Shown: positions 32,746-41,855 of the stretch, one piece after another | Numbering within the stretch: position 1 is the stretch's first letter | How the letters are laid out: each line of letters opens with the position of its first letter | From: Bacillota bacterium | Lineage (GTDB): Bacteria; Bacillota; UBA4882; UBA10575 | Length of the DNA stretch: 64,000 nucleotides | Assembly (NCBI GenBank): GCA_029782135.1 | Contig: JAKOVI010000064.1 | Coordinates: forward strand, 25,828 to 89,827 | Direction of reading: 5' to 3' | Notes under the pieces: generated by a model | Told to the model about the DNA's origin: nothing | Database searches by the model: none | What the model saw: only the letters and a program-made list of their open reading frames with translations | Program-made: the position numbers and the translations under genes

Positions 32746-33771
32746 CTATCTTTGGACGCGGCCGGAAGCATCCCCTTGGGCCAGTGTTTCAACTTCCGCC
32801 ACCGAAACCAGGTTGAAATCACCGAAAATACTATGTTTCAAACAGGAAGCGGCCACGGCAAATTCCAAAGCCTCCGCCGAGGATTTTCCGTTCAGGAGGG
32901 AATAAATGAGCCCGCCGGCAAAGGAATCGCCGCCGCCAACCCGGTCGACGATATGGATTTTGTATGTTCTTGACCGGTAGAAATTCTGACCATCGTAAAG
33001 TAAAGCCGACCAGTTATTATCAGAGGCGGACAAACTTTCTCTCAAGGTAATCGCCACTTTCTCCAGGCCGAACCGGTCCGCCAGCTGTTTGGCAACCTCC
33101 CGGTATCCCTCTTCATTTAGTTGCCCGGTTGTCACATCGCTGGCCGCCGCTTTGATCCCAAAGACCTTTTCCGCATCTTCTTCGTTACCGATCGACACAT
33201 CAACGTACTCCATCAATTTGCTCATGACCTGGTTGGCTTTCTCCGGTGACCAGAGTTTTTTCCGGTAGTTCAGATCGGCGCTTACTTTTACGCCTTTCTT
33301 CTTCGCTACTTTCAGCGCTTCCAAAGTAACCTCGGCCACATTATCACCGAGTGCCGGTGTGATTCCGGTGAAATGGAACCACTTCGCACCCTCGAAGATG
33401 TGTTCCCAATCGAACTCACCCGGTTTAACCTGCGTAATCGCCGCATTGGCCCGGTCATAGATCACCTTCGACGGCCGTTGCGCCGCCCCGGTTTCCAAGA
33501 AGTAAATCCCTAAGCGGTCTCCGCCCCGGAGGATAAAATCGGTCTTGACGCCAAACCGGCGTAACGAATTTACCGCTGCCTGGCCTATCTCGTGCGCCGG
33601 AACCTTTGTAACATAATAGGAGTCCAAACCGTAATTGGCCAGTGAAACCGCCACATTTGCCTCCCCGCCGCCGTAAACCACGTCAAAGCTCTCGGCTTGT
33701 ACAAACCTTTGATAGCCCGGGGGGGAAAGCCGCAACATAATCTCACCAAAAGTAACCACTTTTTTCGCCAC
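32746..33771 (-). CDS. kdgK: 2-dehydro-3-deoxygluconokinase (PfkB family)
   Basis: The PfkB fold is shown by FGEIMLRLSPPG at the start, YGGGEANVAVSLANYG and the C-terminal anion hole VDRVGGGDSFAGGLIY. The SPPGYQR and NYRKKLW features are typical of KDG kinases. The product would feed KDPG aldolase encoded next. The GTG at 33771 is preferred, since an earlier GTG at 33783 overlaps the AAAGGAG site. A perfect CCGGCTC/GAGCCGG hairpin without U-tract sits between the two genes. Confidence 0.92.
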   Translation of the reverse strand: MAKKVVTFGEIMLRLSPPGYQRFVQAESFDVVYGGGEANVAVSLANYGLDSYYVTKVPAHEIGQAAVNSLRRFGVKTDFILRGGDRLGIYFLETGAAQRPSKVIYDRANAAITQVKPGEFDWEHIFEGAKWFHFTGITPALGDNVAEVTLEALKVAKKKGVKVSADLNYRKKLWSPEKANQVMSKLMEYVDVSIGNEEDAEKVFGIKAAASDVTTGQLNEEGYREVAKQLADRFGLEKVAITLRESLSASDNNWSALLYDGQNFYRSRTYKIHIVDRVGGGDSFAGGLIYSLLNGKSSAEALEFAVAASCLKHSIFGDFNLVSVAEVETLAQGDASGRVQR

Positions 33772-33897
33772 TTTACCAACCACTCCTTTCCTCTACCATA
33801 TTTTATAATAACTTGTCCTAAAGCATACGTCAACTCCAACCATCCACTGAAAGCGGGTTTTTAAGGGGCGCTTAACCGGAAGGTTACTTTTCCCCGA

Positions 33898-33926
33898 TTG
33901 CCTTCGCCTTCTTCTTACGGTACAAT
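33898..33926 (+). promoter_or_regulatory. Sigma-A-like promoter of the HAD phosphatase gene
   Basis: TTGCCT (33898-33903), a 17-base spacer and TACAAT (33921-33926) lie about 50 nt before the start at 33978. Confidence 0.55.
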
Positions 33927-33977
33927 CAAATTATTGGCGTTATAACCGATTATCGATTACATAAAGGGGAATTTGTA

Positions 33978-34781
33978 ATGTATAAACTGATCGCCACCGA
34001 TATTGACGGCACCCTCCTGGACAGCCAGAAAAATTTAACCGGTGAAACCCTCAAGGCAATCCGCCTCGCCGTAGAGCAGGGAGTAATCTTTACGATCTGT
34101 ACCGGCCGGCCGATCCAAGGGGTTGAACCGTTAATTGCGAAACTCGATCTTGATCTGCCGTTTATCACGTATAACGGAGCGGTGATCGTGAAGGGTAAAT
34201 CCAAAGAAGTCCTCTATGACCAGAAAATGTCACCCGCGGACGTGAAAACAGTCATGCGCCTTGGCGAGCACCTGGGCGCCACCAATTTATTGTGGGTCAA
34301 TAACCAATTGTATGCCGACCCGCTTAATGAGAACGCCCTCCAGTATAGCAGGATTTCAAAAACACCGCCCCAGCCGATCACTGATCTGGAGGCATTATTG
34401 GCGCAGGGAGTCACCAAAGTACTATGGTGTGACGAAGTTGAAACCATTAACCGCTGGCATGAAATGGTCGGGCCGTTTCTAACCCCGACGATCAATTACC
34501 ATACCTCACAGCCTTTCCTCCTCGAATTTGTCGACCACGAAGTCTCCAAGGCTAAAGCCTTGGCCCGCTTGGGGGCGATCTACGGGATCAAACAAGAGGA
34601 GATGATCGCGATCGGGGACGGGTTTAATGACCTTTCCATGATCAAATACGCCGGCCTTGGAGTGGCCATGGCCAACGCCCCGGAAGCGATCAAGGCAGAA
34701 GCGGACTATATCACCCTCTCCAACGACGAAGACGGGGTCGCCCATGTCATTTACCGTTTTGTCTTGGAAAAGGAATACTAA
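33978..34781 (+). CDS. Cof-type HAD-family sugar-phosphate phosphatase
   Basis: HAD motif I is ATDIDGTLLDS, motif II sits in TICTGRP, the conserved Lys in HEVSKAKALARLG-like sequence, and motif IV is IGDGFNDLSMIKYAG. The cap is type IIB as in YidA/Cof proteins, which dephosphorylate sugar phosphates and PLP. AAAGGGG lies 7 nt before the ATG. It is divergent from kdgK, which makes a sugar-acid phosphate substrate possible but unproven. Its end overlaps the convergent transporter by 4 nt. Confidence 0.92.
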   Translation: MYKLIATDIDGTLLDSQKNLTGETLKAIRLAVEQGVIFTICTGRPIQGVEPLIAKLDLDLPFITYNGAVIVKGKSKEVLYDQKMSPADVKTVMRLGEHLGATNLLWVNNQLYADPLNENALQYSRISKTPPQPITDLEALLAQGVTKVLWCDEVETINRWHEMVGPFLTPTINYHTSQPFLLEFVDHEVSKAKALARLGAIYGIKQEEMIAIGDGFNDLSMIKYAGLGVAMANAPEAIKAEADYITLSNDEDGVAHVIYRFVLEKEY

Positions 34782-35662
34782 TCCCTTAGAAAAGATGGTA
34801 ATTTGGAAGGGTCGATCGTAACCATAATCCCGCTTAGCGTTAATAAAAGACTGACAAAGTAAAAAGTACGACTGGGAATCTCGCCAAAAATAAAATAACT
34901 CAAGATCCCGGCAAAAACAAACTGGAGCATGACAAAGATACTCACAACCTGCCCGCGGAGACGCTGCATGGCATAGTTCATCACGGTATGCCCGATCACG
35001 GTCGGGACCAAACCAAGGGCCAGCCCGAAGAGGAGATCCTTTGTTTCATATGTACGGAGCGGATCCTCCAAGAATAAAGCAGTAAGAAAACAGAGCACCG
35101 CCGCGATGAAATAAAGCGGTACAACGTAGAGCCAAAAACTCCCGCGTTCCGCATTCTTCCGGCTTAAGACCAGATAGGTACTGAAAAAGAGCATCGAAAT
35201 AAAACAAATAATATCCCCCTTCAGAAACTCGGGGTTAATCTTAAAATCGGAGAAACCCAAAGTACTCACCCCGATCAGAGCGAGCACCGTAGCAAAGGCT
35301 TCCACCCGGCTAATCTTTTCGCGCAGGAAGATATAGAGCAGGGCCGGCATGACCAAGGGAACCAGATTCACAATTAAACTGGCATTCGCGGCCGGTGTTA
35401 AGCGGGCGGCGGTCAGCCAGGTAATAAAATGAAGGGCAAGCATACAAGCAGGCCAGAACGAAGCCAACAAAGATTTTGGCGTTACCTGTCCACGCGCGTG
35501 CTTGTAATCACGGAGGAAAACCGGAAAGAGAAAGAGCGCGGCGGTCAGCAACCGGATCGTCGACAATGTAACCGGTTCAATCCCGGTGGCCAATTTAATA
35601 AAGATAACAGCCGTCGCACAACAGAAAACCCCAAACACCAACAACAAATAATACCCCAACAA
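34778..35662 (-). CDS. DMT-superfamily (EamA) transporter
   Basis: About ten membrane segments are arranged as two EamA repeats of five. The first repeat ends near FVFLREKISR-type sequence (IFLREKISRVEA) and the second near YFIFGEIPSR. Such transporters move amino acids, nucleosides or other metabolites; substrate is unknown. The TTG at 35662 is preferred because AGAGGAGG lies 7 nt upstream; the frame extends 32 codons further without a site. Confidence 0.88.
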   Translation of the reverse strand: MLGYYLLLVFGVFCCATAVIFIKLATGIEPVTLSTIRLLTAALFLFPVFLRDYKHARGQVTPKSLLASFWPACMLALHFITWLTAARLTPAANASLIVNLVPLVMPALLYIFLREKISRVEAFATVLALIGVSTLGFSDFKINPEFLKGDIICFISMLFFSTYLVLSRKNAERGSFWLYVVPLYFIAAVLCFLTALFLEDPLRTYETKDLLFGLALGLVPTVIGHTVMNYAMQRLRGQVVSIFVMLQFVFAGILSYFIFGEIPSRTFYFVSLLLTLSGIMVTIDPSKLPSFLRD

Positions 35663-35760
35663 AGCAACTCCTCCTCTAATTGAAAAACGCCTCACTATGT
35701 AAGAGAAGGCCGACCTGAGCGTCGACCTTGTCATCATTTGAAAGTGCGTGATCCCCACAA

Positions 35761-36111
35761 TTACCGTGCTTGATTAAGGTCTACTTCTTCGACCAGAACA
35801 ATCTGCATCCTTACTTTCTCCAACAATTCAACGATCACCGTCTCTTTGGTGACAAACTTGACCCGGCCGTAGCAATAATCATTGAAGGTGTCATAGATCC
35901 GGCCGGCGCTTTGACAACCCCGGGGCACAGTCTCCGTACTGTTGGCAACATACCCGACTTGCCCCAACGGTTTCAGCTCCACGCGAATCGCTTCGTCATC
36001 AAGGCTATTCTCCGGCTCCTTAACCAATTTCACAATCTGTCCGGGTTTAAACACCTTCCGGCCAAAATAATGGCGAGTACCAACGATCGCCACATATCTC
36101 TCATCCGACAC
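35761..36111 (-). CDS. HIRAN-domain protein
   Basis: The 116-residue protein is a HIRAN-like module: AIVGTRHYFGRKVFKPGQ, VKEPENSLDDEAIRVEL and GQVGYVANSTETV. Eukaryotic HIRAN domains bind 3' DNA ends; bacterial stand-alone versions are unstudied and are thought to recognise damaged or stalled DNA. GTG at 36111 with AAAGGCGG at 7 nt is preferred over a TTG at 36138 with no site. It lies about 80 nt after the glycosyltransferase. Confidence 0.75.
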   Translation of the reverse strand: MSDERYVAIVGTRHYFGRKVFKPGQIVKLVKEPENSLDDEAIRVELKPLGQVGYVANSTETVPRGCQSAGRIYDTFNDYCYGRVKFVTKETVIVELLEKVRMQIVLVEEVDLNQAR

Positions 36112-36192
36112 GCCACTACCGCCTTTCCCTGTTTTCAATCTAATTGTACCATAGACAACCGTCCGCGGAAACTTAAAACCCGCATTCCATTT

Positions 36193-37383
36193 TTAGGATA
36201 ACGCCAACCGGAAGACCTTTTTCTTCTTCAGCGCAAACTGGTCGATGAGCGCTTGGTATTTAAGCGCCACCTCATCAACCACCTGCTCCCAGTGCCGGCA
36301 GAGTGTTTGTTGGGCATTCCTGCCTACTTCCAGGAGTCTCGCCTGATCGGTAAGGGCTTCTTTGATTTTACGGGCGAACGCCTCCGGATCGTTTTGCGCC
36401 TGAAAACTATTAAAACCGTCAACCAACCCTTCGGCGCAATTCGCCTTTTCGATTACCACCGCCGGACATTGTGCGGCCGCCGCTTCCCGCACGACAATCG
36501 CCGCCGTGTCATAAAGCGAAGGAAAGAGAAAGAGATCGGCGCGGGCATAGAGAGATTTTAAGAATTCACGATCCTGCAGATTGCCCATAAAGATCGTTTG
36601 CGGCGCCAAACCCAAGTTCTTCACCATCTCCTGCATGGCTTCTTGAGCATAACCGGTTCCGACAAAGACCATCTTGAAGGGGAAACCCCAGTCCCGCAAA
36701 TATTTCAAGGCCTCGATCAGAAGTTTTACATTCTTCTGCCAAATATGCTGGCCGACAAACAAAAGCATGTTTTCGTCCGGCGCGAGGTGAAGTCGTCCGT
36801 TTACCTCTTCCCGTCTGGACTCACGGTCGGAGAGCGGCGTAAAATCAATCCCGTTATTCACCACCTCAACCGGCCCCCGGTAACCGTAATCACGTAACGT
36901 CTTAACCGTCGCTTCATTCACCGTCCAAACCGCATCCACTGCATTGAAGAAATCAACGACGTGTTTGACACCCAATTGCGCCAGTTTGTCCGAACGCACC
37001 ACTTCCCGGAAGTCATCATAAAACTTCGAATGAAAAGTCGCGACAACCGGAATCCCGCGGGCCCTGGCCACCCGCAGCGCCAACCTTCCGCTGGAAAACG
37101 GTGAATGCGCATGCACGAGATCAAAGGGGATCGTCCGCAGCCGTTTCATTAAATTGTAATCCGGATACGGAACCCCAAGCCGGTACGGACGGCGCATTAA
37201 GAGCGGCAAGGAAAAATACCTGATCACTTCGAAAGGTTCCTGGTCTTGATAGCCGGGAAAAGCGGGCGTCACGACATAACAGGTTCCATATTTTTGCTGC
37301 AACCAGTAAGCATAGTTACGGGTAACATTGGCTACTCCGTCCATAATCGGTGGAAATGAGTCATTAAATTGACCGATAATCAT
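36193..37383 (-). CDS. Glycosyltransferase family 4 protein
   Basis: The 396-residue GT-B protein opens MIIGQFNDSFPPIMDGVAN and contains HAHSPFSSGRLALRVAR. It has NNGIDFTPLSDRE, LFVGQHIWQKN and a modified donor-site motif PSLYDTAAIVVREAAAA, where Asp replaces the first usual Glu. No signal or membrane segment is seen. Related enzymes glucosylate diacylglycerol or build exopolysaccharide; the acceptor is not evident. It starts 45 nt after the GGDEF-EAL gene behind AGGGGG, so it is likely in the same operon. That suggests a cell-envelope or matrix target for c-di-GMP signalling. Confidence 0.88.
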   Translation of the reverse strand: MIIGQFNDSFPPIMDGVANVTRNYAYWLQQKYGTCYVVTPAFPGYQDQEPFEVIRYFSLPLLMRRPYRLGVPYPDYNLMKRLRTIPFDLVHAHSPFSSGRLALRVARARGIPVVATFHSKFYDDFREVVRSDKLAQLGVKHVVDFFNAVDAVWTVNEATVKTLRDYGYRGPVEVVNNGIDFTPLSDRESRREEVNGRLHLAPDENMLLFVGQHIWQKNVKLLIEALKYLRDWGFPFKMVFVGTGYAQEAMQEMVKNLGLAPQTIFMGNLQDREFLKSLYARADLFLFPSLYDTAAIVVREAAAAQCPAVVIEKANCAEGLVDGFNSFQAQNDPEAFARKIKEALTDQARLLEVGRNAQQTLCRHWEQVVDEVALKYQALIDQFALKKKKVFRLALS

Positions 37384-37428
37384 TTCCTCTTCATCCCCCT
37401 GTATTTTAGAATCGCCAACCGGCTCCGG

Positions 37429-39510
37429 TTAAAACTTTAACTTTGCAAGCGGCGCCGGTTTGGCAATCCAATACCCTTGCATAAAATCAACACCGATCTT
37501 CTGTAACTGCTCTTGAATGGCCTGCTCCTCAACGAACTCTGCAATGGTCTGGATCCCCATTAAATGCGCGACCGTATTGATCATCTTAACCATTTCTTGA
37601 TCAATTAAGTTTTCATTGATATTTTTGATGAAATGGCCGTCAATCTTCAGATAATCGAAGGGCAGAAACTTCAGATAACTAAAGGAGGCTAATCCGGTGC
37701 CAAAATCATCTAAAGCAAAACGGCACCCAAATGCTTTAAGTTTCTGAATAAAGTTTAAAGCTTGGTTAAAGTTTGCAATGGCAATCGTCTCCGTCAGTTC
37801 AAAACAGACTTGCTCCGGAGGAACCTCATACTGCGCAAACAAGTCCTCAATATATTCCAGAAAGAAGTCATCATTCAAAGCCGCTCCGGAAAGATTGATA
37901 TTGAACATGTACGGCCGGCCACGGAGAAAACCTTCATTCACCTTGAAGTATTGAAAAAACCGGTTCAGCACCCAGCGGTCAATCTCCAGCATCATATTGT
38001 ATCTTTGCACCACCGGAAGAATTCGCCCCGGAAAATATTTATTCCCTTTTTCATCGAACAAACGGAGCAGGATCTCGAACCAGGCGGGATGAGCCCGGTC
38101 GTTTACCGGAACGATCGGTTGATAATATAAACTGAAGCGGTTATCATCAAAAGCCCTGGTAATTAAGGGTAACAGTTTCATCTCCCCATTGAGCCGCGAC
38201 AAATCACAATCATCATCCTGGTAGAGATGATAACGGTTACCGCCTTTCTCCTTCGCAATACAACAGGCCTGATCCGCCGCGCCGATCAACTCATCAAAGT
38301 TGACGGTCTGGGCATTCACCATCGCCACGCCCGCACTGACACTGATCCCGACCGGTTTTCCTTCCCAACTGAACCGGTAATCCTTGATCAAGCGGCAGAT
38401 CTCATCCGCAAAGGCACAACCCTCCTCCGCCGAACAATTCTCCAGGATGATGCCAAACTCATCCCCGCCTAGCCGGGCAATCAGATTGGTTTTAAAGTGT
38501 TTTTGCTTAAGTAAAGACGCAATTTGTTTGAGAATTTGATCCCCGGCAAAATGGCCGCAGGTGTCATTGACCTTTTTAAACTGATCGAGATCAAGATAGA
38601 AGACGGCATGCTCTTGCGTGGTTAAACGGGTCCGTTCAATCAGCGCCTGCAGTTCTTCCTCAAAGTGTACCCGGTTCGCCAGTCCCGTCAGGTGGTCATG
38701 GTTGGCCTGGTACGCAATTTCTCTGATCAGTCGCCGCTGCTCGGTTACGTCATGCAGGACCAAGACCACCCCGATTGTTTTATTCTCCCGGTTATGGATC
38801 GGCGAGGCTGTCCCTTCAACGGAAAATTCTTCTCCCTCCCGGTTGATCAGAACACAAGGCGCCGGCAGCTTAATGATCCGGTTTTCCTGGACGGCCCGCC
38901 GGACCGGATTAAAGATCAACTCCTTGGAAAGCTCATCGATGAGCTGGACGGCCTGGAACAAGTGCATATTTTGCGCTTCCTCATTGGTCCAGCCGGCCGT
39001 CTTTTCCGCCACCAGGTTAAGGTGGGTAATCCTCCCTTCCACATCAGTGGTGATCACCACATCACCGATTGAATCGAGGGTGACCAGGGCCCGTTCTTTT
39101 TCTTGATAGAGCTCGTCTTCCATTTTGCGGTGTTCGATCGCATACCGGATCGAACGTTCGAGGAGACCCGCAGTCACCTCATTTTTATTAAGGTAGTCAT
39201 CAGCACCCAACCGCATCGCTTCAAGATCAATTTCGTGGGTACCCTGACCAGTCAGGACAATGACTGGGAGACTATAAACCTTCTCTCTAATTTTTTTCAA
39301 TAAATCCAACCCGTTAAGATAATCAAGACGGTAATCCAGAATACATAAGTCGTAAGCTTTGGTTGCAATTTCTTCCAAAGCCCGGCCGGAGTTGTCGACC
39401 CAACACAGCTCGTAACTCGGCTCCGTCACCTGTTCCAGCATCTCTTTGAGGATTATGTAATCATCCTCGTCATCCTCAATCAAGACCACCTTGATTACCT
39501 CTGCCGCCAT
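37429..39510 (-). CDS. Response regulator with PAS, GGDEF and EAL domains
   Basis: The 693-residue protein has a receiver domain (EDDEDDY, phosphoacceptor in LCILDYRLD), a PAS domain (about 140-265), a GGDEF domain and an EAL domain. The cyclase site LGGDEFGI is intact. In the phosphodiesterase the usual EAL reads EIL (FEILLRLFD). NLSG, ELTET, DDFGTG, YLKIDG, AEFVE and QGYWIAKP are all present, so the catalytic residues are kept. Either or both activities may operate. The partner response regulator and kinase precede it. Its product or substrate, c-di-GMP, is what the two riboswitches sense. Confidence 0.95.
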   Translation of the reverse strand: MAAEVIKVVLIEDDEDDYIILKEMLEQVTEPSYELCWVDNSGRALEEIATKAYDLCILDYRLDYLNGLDLLKKIREKVYSLPVIVLTGQGTHEIDLEAMRLGADDYLNKNEVTAGLLERSIRYAIEHRKMEDELYQEKERALVTLDSIGDVVITTDVEGRITHLNLVAEKTAGWTNEEAQNMHLFQAVQLIDELSKELIFNPVRRAVQENRIIKLPAPCVLINREGEEFSVEGTASPIHNRENKTIGVVLVLHDVTEQRRLIREIAYQANHDHLTGLANRVHFEEELQALIERTRLTTQEHAVFYLDLDQFKKVNDTCGHFAGDQILKQIASLLKQKHFKTNLIARLGGDEFGIILENCSAEEGCAFADEICRLIKDYRFSWEGKPVGISVSAGVAMVNAQTVNFDELIGAADQACCIAKEKGGNRYHLYQDDDCDLSRLNGEMKLLPLITRAFDDNRFSLYYQPIVPVNDRAHPAWFEILLRLFDEKGNKYFPGRILPVVQRYNMMLEIDRWVLNRFFQYFKVNEGFLRGRPYMFNINLSGAALNDDFFLEYIEDLFAQYEVPPEQVCFELTETIAIANFNQALNFIQKLKAFGCRFALDDFGTGLASFSYLKFLPFDYLKIDGHFIKNINENLIDQEMVKMINTVAHLMGIQTIAEFVEEQAIQEQLQKIGVDFMQGYWIAKPAPLAKLKF

Positions 39511-39529
39511 TTTATCACCTTCTACTGCA

Positions 39530-39976
39530 TTATACTACTGGTAGTTCGACAATCTCCAACCAGTACTGGATAATTGTATCGATTATTTTCACTAACCCCT
39601 CAAAGGTAACCGGTTTGGTAATATACGAATTGACACCCAGATCGTAAGTACGAATAATATCTTCTTCCGTGTGTGAGGTGGTAAAGACAATCACCGGAAT
39701 GCGCCGCCACTCCGGATGACTCTTCAGCGCTTTCAACACTTCCCGCCCATCCATGCGTGGCATATTTAAGTCCAGAAAAATCAGTCGGGGCAGGGGGAGA
39801 CCGGTAAATTTACTGTATTCGCCCTGCCGTTTTAGATAAGCAACCACCTCTTCCCCATCGTTCACAAAGTGCAGCGGATTTGTCAGGCCGGCTTCTTTAA
39901 ATGATTCCTGTATCATAAATTGATCATCCAGGTCATCGTCTGCTACTAAGATAATAACGCCGTTATGTTCTTTCAA
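39530..39976 (-). CDS. Single-domain response regulator (Rcp1-like)
   Basis: The receiver has the acidic cluster VADDDLDDQFMI, phosphoacceptor LIFLDLNMPRMDGREVL, the VIVFTTSHTEED block and Lys in SYITKPVTF. It has no output domain. DDD followed by long helix spacing and the TTS motif are typical of Rcp1-like regulators paired with phytochrome-type kinases. TTG at 39976 follows AGGGGGAA by 6 nt and overlaps the end of the kinase gene by 14 nt. It might relay phosphate to the GGDEF-EAL protein. Confidence 0.92.
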   Translation of the reverse strand: MKEHNGVIILVADDDLDDQFMIQESFKEAGLTNPLHFVNDGEEVVAYLKRQGEYSKFTGLPLPRLIFLDLNMPRMDGREVLKALKSHPEWRRIPVIVFTTSHTEEDIIRTYDLGVNSYITKPVTFEGLVKIIDTIIQYWLEIVELPVV

Positions 39977-41855
39977 TTTCCGTTCCCCCTTGCTGTTCTT
40001 GATGGACAGGAAGACAAACAATAAACTTTGAACCTGTGCCAAGACTACTTTCCACCCTAATGCTTCCCTTATGTTGATTGACTATTTTGTCGCAGACGGC
40101 CAGACCAATCCCTGTTCCTTCATACTGATTCCTGCTATGGAGCCGCTGGAAAACCTTGAAAATCCGGTCAAAATATTGCTCTTCGATGCCAATCCCGTTA
40201 TCGGCAAAAGTCAGCTCCACATATTCCTGATCCTGATCGGACCAGGCACTTTTCTGGTAGATTTGCCGGGCGGAGATTTTGATCGCGGGGGCAACGCCCT
40301 CGCGGTGAAATTTAATCCCGTTACTGATTAAATTCTGGAACAACTGGTACATCTGTAAGGGTTGCGCTTCAATCACGCCCAGTTCCCCCAGTTCAATCCG
40401 GGCATTGGTTTGCGCGATCCGCATCTCCAAGTCGGAAAGCACTTCTCTCGCCACCTGATTAAGATCGACCAGCCGGAAAGGTTGTCCATGGGTCGAAATG
40501 CGCGAATAGGTAAGCAGACTGTTAATCAAGTTCAGCATCCGCTGAGTTGCTCTCTGCATCCGGTCCAGATAATCCAAGCCCTGCTCATCCAATTGGGCGC
40601 GGTACTTTTCCTCCAACCGCTCCCCGAAGAAGATGATCTTGCGTAAAGGTTCCTGGAGATCATGCGACGCAATAAAGGCAAACTCTCTTAACTCTTCATT
40701 GGAACGGAGCAATTTCTGGGCCTGTTCCATTAAAGCCTGTTCCGCCTTTTTCCGCTCGGTAATATCCTTCGCGGTGCAAACCAGGTGTTCAATCCCCTGT
40801 CCACCGGCCTTCTTCAACAGCGAATAACTCAACAGGACCGGGGTCGCCCCACCGTCTTTTCGCTTCAAGGTCATCTCCAGATTGGTGGCGCCTTCCTCCG
40901 TTAATTGCGTTTTTAGATCCCCCCTGCGGAACGGCGACTCTTCAGGTGTAAAAAAGAGAATCTCAACGGGTTGGCCCAAAAGCTCGCTTTCTTTATACCG
41001 GAGGATCTTTTCCCCGGCTTTATTCAGGGTCCTGATCCGCAGGTCGGCGTCCAAAACAAGCAACAGATCGGTCATACTGCTGATAATCCGGTCCATAAAG
41101 TCTTTGGAAACGGTGGTCTCCTTCAACTCCTTCGCCATCTGGTTAAAGGAGAAGATTAAATGGCCGATCTCATCATGGTTTTTCACCGCCAGTTTGGGGA
41201 AAGGTTCTCCCTTCAGGCGTAAACTTTTCACTGCCCGCTCCAGTTGGGAAAGGGGCAGGGTAACCCAGCTGGTGAGGATGTAATTGATCAGGTAAAAGGA
41301 GGTGATAAACGAGGCGCCGGCTAGCAATACCGCATAAAGGAGAAAGAGCGACGTCTTCTTCTTCACTATATTCCGCGGCGCCCACAACAAAACGGCGCCC
41401 AACAGCCCATTATGCTCGGTAAAGAGGGGAATGGAGAAACCGTAATACTTATTCCCGGCAAACGAAAAAGGAATCACCGTAGCCTGGCTGGACTGGAGCG
41501 CCGTCTGCACGGCAGGGTCGGTCAAGACCGTCGAGTCGGGTAGCGGTTCACTATGGAACAAAACCGTTCCTTGCCGGTCAAGGATCGACGCACAGAGCAC
41601 ATTCTTGTATTTCTGAGCAACCTCCCGGCACTGTTCATCAAAACCCATAATGTCGTTAAAATTAATCCCCAAGGCCAGCAAGCGGTCGATCTGTTGTTTT
41701 AGACTTTCTCCGATCATAAACATATTTTCTTCAGTGGCTACCCGGTACTCCCGCACAAAAAGCGTGCTGTACACCCACGTGCTCAGTCCGGTAACGACCG
41801 ACAGGATTAAAAGAAGAACAATCGTGATTTTGGTCTTCAGTTTCGTTGTTCTCAT
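39963..41855 (-). CDS. Membrane sensor histidine kinase with HAMP and PAS domains
   Basis: Two membrane segments, at about 10-30 and 170-195, enclose an extracytoplasmic sensor of about 140 residues. A HAMP domain, a PAS domain, a HisKA helix with the phosphorylated His in SHDLQEPLRKI, and an ATPase (NLISNGIKFH, DNGIGIE, GTGIGLAVC) follow. The SHDLQEPLR box is typical of phytochrome-like kinases. ATGA overlap with the substrate-binding gene and TTG overlap with the regulator indicate one tightly coupled operon. Confidence 0.95.
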   Translation of the reverse strand: MRTTKLKTKITIVLLLILSVVTGLSTWVYSTLFVREYRVATEENMFMIGESLKQQIDRLLALGINFNDIMGFDEQCREVAQKYKNVLCASILDRQGTVLFHSEPLPDSTVLTDPAVQTALQSSQATVIPFSFAGNKYYGFSIPLFTEHNGLLGAVLLWAPRNIVKKKTSLFLLYAVLLAGASFITSFYLINYILTSWVTLPLSQLERAVKSLRLKGEPFPKLAVKNHDEIGHLIFSFNQMAKELKETTVSKDFMDRIISSMTDLLLVLDADLRIRTLNKAGEKILRYKESELLGQPVEILFFTPEESPFRRGDLKTQLTEEGATNLEMTLKRKDGGATPVLLSYSLLKKAGGQGIEHLVCTAKDITERKKAEQALMEQAQKLLRSNEELREFAFIASHDLQEPLRKIIFFGERLEEKYRAQLDEQGLDYLDRMQRATQRMLNLINSLLTYSRISTHGQPFRLVDLNQVAREVLSDLEMRIAQTNARIELGELGVIEAQPLQMYQLFQNLISNGIKFHREGVAPAIKISARQIYQKSAWSDQDQEYVELTFADNGIGIEEQYFDRIFKVFQRLHSRNQYEGTGIGLAVCDKIVNQHKGSIRVESSLGTGSKFIVCLPVHQEQQGGTEIERT

